From the NCBI GenBank assembly GCA_023954795.1, contig JAGSHA010000140.1, positions 1-7,838 of the forward strand: DNA of 7,838 nucleotides, in the 5' to 3' direction. A program made the translations under genes and the position numbers. Origin of the DNA: Oceanospirillaceae bacterium. GTDB taxonomy: Bacteria > Pseudomonadota > Gammaproteobacteria > Pseudomonadales > Balneatricaceae. Below, one piece after another: positions 5,803 through 7,838 of this stretch (position 1 is the first letter of the stretch; each line of letters opens with the position of its first letter). Under the pieces are notes generated by a model. It saw only the letters and a list, made by a program, of their open reading frames with translations, had not been told where the DNA came from and did no database searches.

Positions 5803-6468
5803 ATGCAATCCATTCTGAAAGACCTGGAAATGCTGGGCGGCGTTCAACACGGATGTGTTATCCATCAGGAAGAGGTTAAAGCCTCAACCTTTCCCTCGAT
5901 TCTCAATGAAAACCTCACCGGTGTGGCCAAGGTGATGACCCAGATTTTTATGGGGGTTGAAGGTATGCAGCGGGATCACCGTGAACTGCATATCGAGCTG
6001 GAAGAGAACCTGCTGATCGGGTACTGGCTGGAAAACGGTGCTGTCCTAGCGTTATTGGCAGATAAAAATATCAATCTGGCACTGATCAAAACTGCGGTGC
6101 GTTCTGCAACAACCAAATTATTAGCCTCCTTGAGAGACCGTGTCCCCGTGCCTGCTACGCCAACGACACCCGTTGAGCCGGCATCTCCCGCTGCAGAACC
6201 GGAAGCTCAAGCGGATAACTCGCCAATGTTTGTTGCCGAGGATTTGCCGGAAGACGTGCTGAATGTACACATGGAGAAACTCAAGTTGCTGTTGGCTGAG
6301 CAGATTGGTCCGGCAGCAAGGGTTGTATTTGGCCGGGCTCAAAACAGTTGGCAAGCTGCAGGTGAACCGTTAACCGGTTTGTGTGAACGGCTGGCTGAAT
6401 TTATCGATAACGAAGACAAACGGGCGGAGTTTATCCGTCGTGCCACTACATCACTGCCCAAAGGATAG
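5803..6468 (+). CDS. Roadblock/LC7-like protein with helical C-terminal domain, copy B
   Basis: This 221-residue predicted cytoplasmic protein has three parts. The first (about 1-111) is Roadblock/LC7-like and paralogous to the protein at 3869, with MQSILKDLEMLGGVQHG, ELHIELEENLLIGYWL and DKNINLALIKTAVRS. The second (about 113-142) is a flexible linker rich in Pro, Ala and Glu. The third (about 150-216) is a helical domain with LLLAEQIGPAARVVFGRA and LCERLAEFIDNEDKRAEF, which resembles a small C-terminal domain I recall from bacterial kinases and signalling proteins (DUF8082-like). An in-frame ATG at 5728 lies inside the GTPase gene; the ATG at 5803 is preferred from homology and the AAGG just before it. 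It is four bases after the GTPase and 14 bases before the receptor gene, so the three are very likely one operon. It is probably a GTPase regulator or adaptor; which of these is unknown. Confidence 0.75.
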   Translation: MQSILKDLEMLGGVQHGCVIHQEEVKASTFPSILNENLTGVAKVMTQIFMGVEGMQRDHRELHIELEENLLIGYWLENGAVLALLADKNINLALIKTAVRSATTKLLASLRDRVPVPATPTTPVEPASPAAEPEAQADNSPMFVAEDLPEDVLNVHMEKLKLLLAEQIGPAARVVFGRAQNSWQAAGEPLTGLCERLAEFIDNEDKRAEFIRRATTSLPKG

Positions 6469-6482
6469 AACGGAGAAACGCG

Positions 6483-7673
6483 GTGAAAACGATCAAGTCC
6501 AAAGTTGAACGAGCCCTGATTCTGGTGGCTTTGCTACCCGTGCTGATTCTGGCGGGTTACGTTTACTACTCCACCACTGACGCCCTTAAAAGCGCGAGTG
6601 TTAGCAACCTGGAGCGTCAGGTCCAGCTGCTGTCAGGTTCCGCATTTGGGGTTCTGAAGCATGTACCGGGAGATCTGAGTTATCTGCGTGATTCCGCATC
6701 GATGTTCCAGTACGGTCGCGCACTGGTCATCAAGGATCAGAAAATTCTGGATGTGAACGGTCGTAGCCTGTCACGTGATTTCCTGAGTTTGGCAAAAAAT
6801 CGTCGTATCTATAACCAGTTGCGTTTTGTCGGTGCTGATGGCAACGAACTGATTCGTATTGAACACAACGAAGACGAAGGTTTCAGCCGCGTTCTACAGC
6901 CTGAACAGCTGCGTGATAAAAGCAGCAGTCTGTATTTCCGTGAAGCCGCGAAGCTGGAATTTGGCCAGGTCTATATCTCGCCGATCGATCTGAACCGTGA
7001 AGATGGTGAACTGGAAGACCCGGTACGCCCGACTATCCGCTTTGCAACACCGGTATTTGCTGTAGGCAACCGTCTGGTGGGTGTGTTGATTCTGAACGTG
7101 GATGCATCAGCGTTCCTGAATCAGATCAAAGCGGCCTCTACTGACGGTGGTATTCAGTTTACGCTGGTGGATGATCACGGTTATTACCTGGCTAACAGTG
7201 ATGCTGACCTCGAGTGGGGCAGTGCGCGTGACTTGAATCACGGTAAGTCGATGCCGGTCGAGCGACCGATGTTGTCCCGTGAGGTGTTGGCGGCGGAAGG
7301 GGTTGTACAGATCGATCTGTCGGATGATCTGGTCGCAACCACACCCCTGTTTGCAGACGAGAATAATCAGCATCAAATGGGTCAGCTGGTCGCCATTGCG
7401 CCGAAGTCGGTTGTCTTGAAACTGCTGGATAACTTTGTCATTGCACTGGCGGTGTTCGTTGTACTCGCGGTGGTGATGGCATTTGTTATCGCAAAAATGC
7501 TTTCCAGTTCACTGACCAACCCGCTGATCTACCTGACTCAGGCGGCGGATCGTCTCAGTAAAGGTGAGGTCGATACCGCTATTACCATTCACTCAAACGA
7601 CGAAGTTCAGCGTTTGGCGGAAGCGTTTGAACGCTTGCGTGAGTCAGTGAAGATTTTGATGAAGCTGGGTTAA
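6483..7673 (+). CDS. Cache-type periplasmic sensor with HAMP domain and no output domain
   Basis: This 396-residue inner-membrane receptor starts at GTG, with GGAGA six bases upstream (6472-6476). The first membrane helix is about 11-30 and the second about 314-338. The periplasmic region between them (about 280 residues) has the size and motifs of a double-Cache sensor: YNQLRFVGADGNELIRIE, then LRDKSSSLYFREAAKLEFGQ, VYISPIDLN and RPTIRFATPVFAVGNRLVGV, a pattern familiar from sensor kinases and diguanylate cyclases. A HAMP domain follows (about 340-392) with the conserved proline in LTNPL and NDEVQRLAEAFERLRESV. The protein then ends at ILMKLG. The kinase, GGDEF or methyl-accepting domain normally found after HAMP is absent, and the terminator hairpin just downstream (no in-frame continuation) argues for a natural end. 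Placed directly after the roadblock gene, it probably signals through the GTPase/roadblock proteins in trans. Confidence 0.87.
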   Translation: MKTIKSKVERALILVALLPVLILAGYVYYSTTDALKSASVSNLERQVQLLSGSAFGVLKHVPGDLSYLRDSASMFQYGRALVIKDQKILDVNGRSLSRDFLSLAKNRRIYNQLRFVGADGNELIRIEHNEDEGFSRVLQPEQLRDKSSSLYFREAAKLEFGQVYISPIDLNREDGELEDPVRPTIRFATPVFAVGNRLVGVLILNVDASAFLNQIKAASTDGGIQFTLVDDHGYYLANSDADLEWGSARDLNHGKSMPVERPMLSREVLAAEGVVQIDLSDDLVATTPLFADENNQHQMGQLVAIAPKSVVLKLLDNFVIALAVFVVLAVVMAFVIAKMLSSSLTNPLIYLTQAADRLSKGEVDTAITIHSNDEVQRLAEAFERLRESVKILMKLG

Positions 7674-7694
7674 GTCGCCGGGTGAAATCTGCGT

Positions 7695-7726
7695 ATAGAT
7701 AAGGCCGCTAATGCGGCCTTATCTAT
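7695..7726. terminator. Bidirectional intrinsic terminator between convergent genes
   Basis: A 14-bp perfect stem (7695-7708 with 7713-7726) encloses the four-base loop TAAT. The GC-rich core GGCCGC/GCGGCC is flanked by A/T-rich arms, so TTATCTAT follows the core on the plus strand and the same holds on the minus strand. It lies 21 nt after the receptor stop and about 50 nt beyond the stop of the minus-strand gene on its right, as expected for a shared terminator of convergent genes. Confidence 0.8.
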
Positions 7727-7778
7727 GGATGAGCGGTGTTGTAGACGAGTCGCGGTAATACCCGATTAAAAAATAGCT

Positions 7779-7838
7779 TTAGAGGGTAAGCACCAACTTA
7801 CCCCTGACATGCCCTTCAGCACTGAGTCGGAATGCTTC
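7779..7838 (-). CDS. C-terminal fragment of a probable medium-chain dehydrogenase/reductase (zinc/quinone oxidoreductase type)
   Basis: On the minus strand, reading in from the window edge, an open frame encodes 19 residues ending EGHVRGKLVLTL and a TAA stop. An aromatic/Arg-containing segment, a Gly-His pair, then GKLVL at the extreme C-terminus is the usual ending of quinone-oxidoreductase and zinc-alcohol-dehydrogenase type proteins. Only about 5% of such a gene would be inside the window, so the call rests on one short motif. A 7-bp inverted repeat (GGGTAAG/CTTACCC, 7784-7803) falls inside the final codons and is followed on the minus strand by a T-run (7768-7773), which may help terminate this gene. 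Confidence 0.5.
   Translation of the reverse strand, partial: EAFRLSAEGHVRGKLVLTL

Noticed and set aside
5519..5865. Minus-strand open frames over the GTPase B/roadblock B junction
   Set aside because: Their translations are low-complexity (Ser/Thr- or Arg/Pro-rich), match no family and lie antisense to well-supported genes.
7784..7803. GGGTAAG/CTTACCC hairpin as a stand-alone terminator of the minus-strand gene
   Set aside because: It lies inside the last codons and the T-run begins about 10 nt after the stem, so it is not a standard terminator; the hairpin at 7695-7726 is the stronger candidate.

Overview
The window reads as chromosomal DNA of a gammaproteobacterium. The best taxonomic clue is a YjaG/DUF416 protein, which is typical of that class. 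The TRAP transporter and the roughly balanced base composition would suit a marine or Oceanospirillales-like lineage, but that is inference and the genus cannot be read from the sequence. No IS elements, tRNA or rRNA genes, CRISPR arrays or phage genes were seen.

Layout. (1) Bases 1-1165, minus strand: the small (DctQ) and large (DctM, cut by the window edge) membrane subunits of a TRAP transporter, translationally coupled, with an extended -10 promoter candidate. (2) Bases 1336-2694, plus strand: a DUF416/YjaG protein overlapped by a small two-span membrane protein, then an intergenic hairpin and an exported or membrane-anchored protein with eight cysteines. (3) Bases 2895-7673, plus strand: the main point of interest. 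A two-gene module, a small GTPase fused to a C-terminal Roadblock/LC7-like domain followed by a separate Roadblock/LC7-like protein, is present twice as diverged paralogues. The second copy runs directly into a membrane receptor with a periplasmic Cache-type sensor and a cytoplasmic HAMP domain. The receptor stops just after HAMP and has no kinase, cyclase or methyl-accepting domain. (4) Bases 7674-7838: a 14-bp perfect-stem terminator between convergent genes, then the last 19 codons of a minus-strand gene that resembles the C-terminus of a medium-chain (zinc/quinone oxidoreductase type) dehydrogenase.

How the genes may work together. The GTPases carry the GTPGQ-RFRFMW type switch II of the COG2229 group, which includes the CvnD GTPases of Streptomyces conservons, and lack the usual Asp of DxxG, as MglA does. 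Roadblock proteins such as MglB bind and regulate GTPases of this type. A reasonable model is that the Cache-HAMP receptor senses a periplasmic ligand and passes the signal through HAMP to the roadblock/GTPase proteins, not to a kinase. The two copies are separated by a 289-bp gap holding a terminator-like hairpin and a near-perfect 20-bp palindrome, so they may be expressed separately. The signalling model is inference; the gene content and order are seen directly.
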